Shown here: one piece after another, positions 54,394 to 54,412 of the stretch | How the letters are laid out: every line of letters begins with the position of its first letter | Numbering within the stretch: the stretch's first letter is position 1 | Source of the DNA: an uncultured Bacteroides sp. | Lineage (GTDB): Bacteria; Bacteroidota; Bacteroidia; Bacteroidales; Bacteroidaceae | Assembly: GCA_947038155.1 (NCBI GenBank) | Contig: CAMQVH010000017.1 | Span: 1 to 54,412, forward strand | Direction: 5' to 3' | Length of the DNA stretch: 54,412 nt | The notes under the pieces: generated by a model | Databases searched by the model: none | The model's input: the letters and a program-made list of their open reading frames with translations, nothing else | What the model was told of the DNA's origin: nothing | Position numbers and translations under genes: made by a program

Positions 54394-54412
54394 ACGACGT
54401 CCGGTCTCATTG

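Overview
The window looks like a chromosome segment of a gut Bacteroides. Three things point there: three SusC/SusD-type outer-membrane nutrient systems, Bacteroidales-specific families (DUF4954, DUF4834, DUF4843, PKD-like lipoproteins, BACON domain), and promoters of the Bacteroides type (-7 TAnnTTTG with a -33 TTG/TTTG about 16-21 bp upstream). The species cannot be fixed from sequence alone; the B. thetaiotaomicron/ovatus group is a guess.

Layout. 1-3.1 kb: housekeeping genes (rsmI cut by the left edge, a coiled-coil lipoprotein, a YjjG-type nucleotidase, a MarC-type membrane protein). 3.2-17 kb: an AT-rich accessory island with two divergent SusC/SusD/lipoprotein operons and a tyrosine recombinase between them. 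17-22.3 kb: hflX, a DUF4954 gene and class I fumarase. 22.4-23.5 kb: a family 10 pectate lyase bracketed by copies of a palindromic repeat. 23.7-29.2 kb: an RND efflux operon (adaptor, pump, TolC-like channel). 29.4-30.5 kb: a TlpA-like thiol-disulfide protein. 30.6-37.7 kb: a third, visibly more GC-rich SusC/SusD/DUF4843/PKD operon. 37.8-49.7 kb: mostly minus-strand core genes (rsgA, frr, a DMT transporter, pyrH, a MATE transporter, an S41 protease, birA, mmcQ/yjbR, yraN, DUF4834, pssA, psd) with a few plus-strand genes (TPR protein, a small ribbon-helix-helix candidate, tadA). 49.8-54.4 kb: dnaE, trxA and a small acidic protein.

The most striking system is at 8.7-11.6 kb. A perfect 41-bp inverted repeat (8734-8774 and 11576-11616) lies inside the coding sequence of both divergent susC genes, at the same codon and in the same frame. 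Its core is the 17-bp palindrome CTGCAAAGACTTTGCAG. The 2.8 kb between the copies holds the promoter, signal peptide and first 67 codons of the left susC, the tyrosine recombinase gene, and a structured non-coding stretch. The right susC begins at the repeat and has no export signal. Inversion would therefore move promoter and signal sequence from the left operon to the right one and rebuild a full 1052-residue transporter. I read this as a recombinase-driven either/or switch between two uptake systems with different SusD families. Related SusC/SusD inversions are known in Bacteroides fragilis and B. thetaiotaomicron; this particular pair, and the 21-22 bp periodic repeat array inside a large stem-loop next to the silent gene, may be undescribed.

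No tRNA, rRNA, CRISPR array or intact insertion sequence was recognised.
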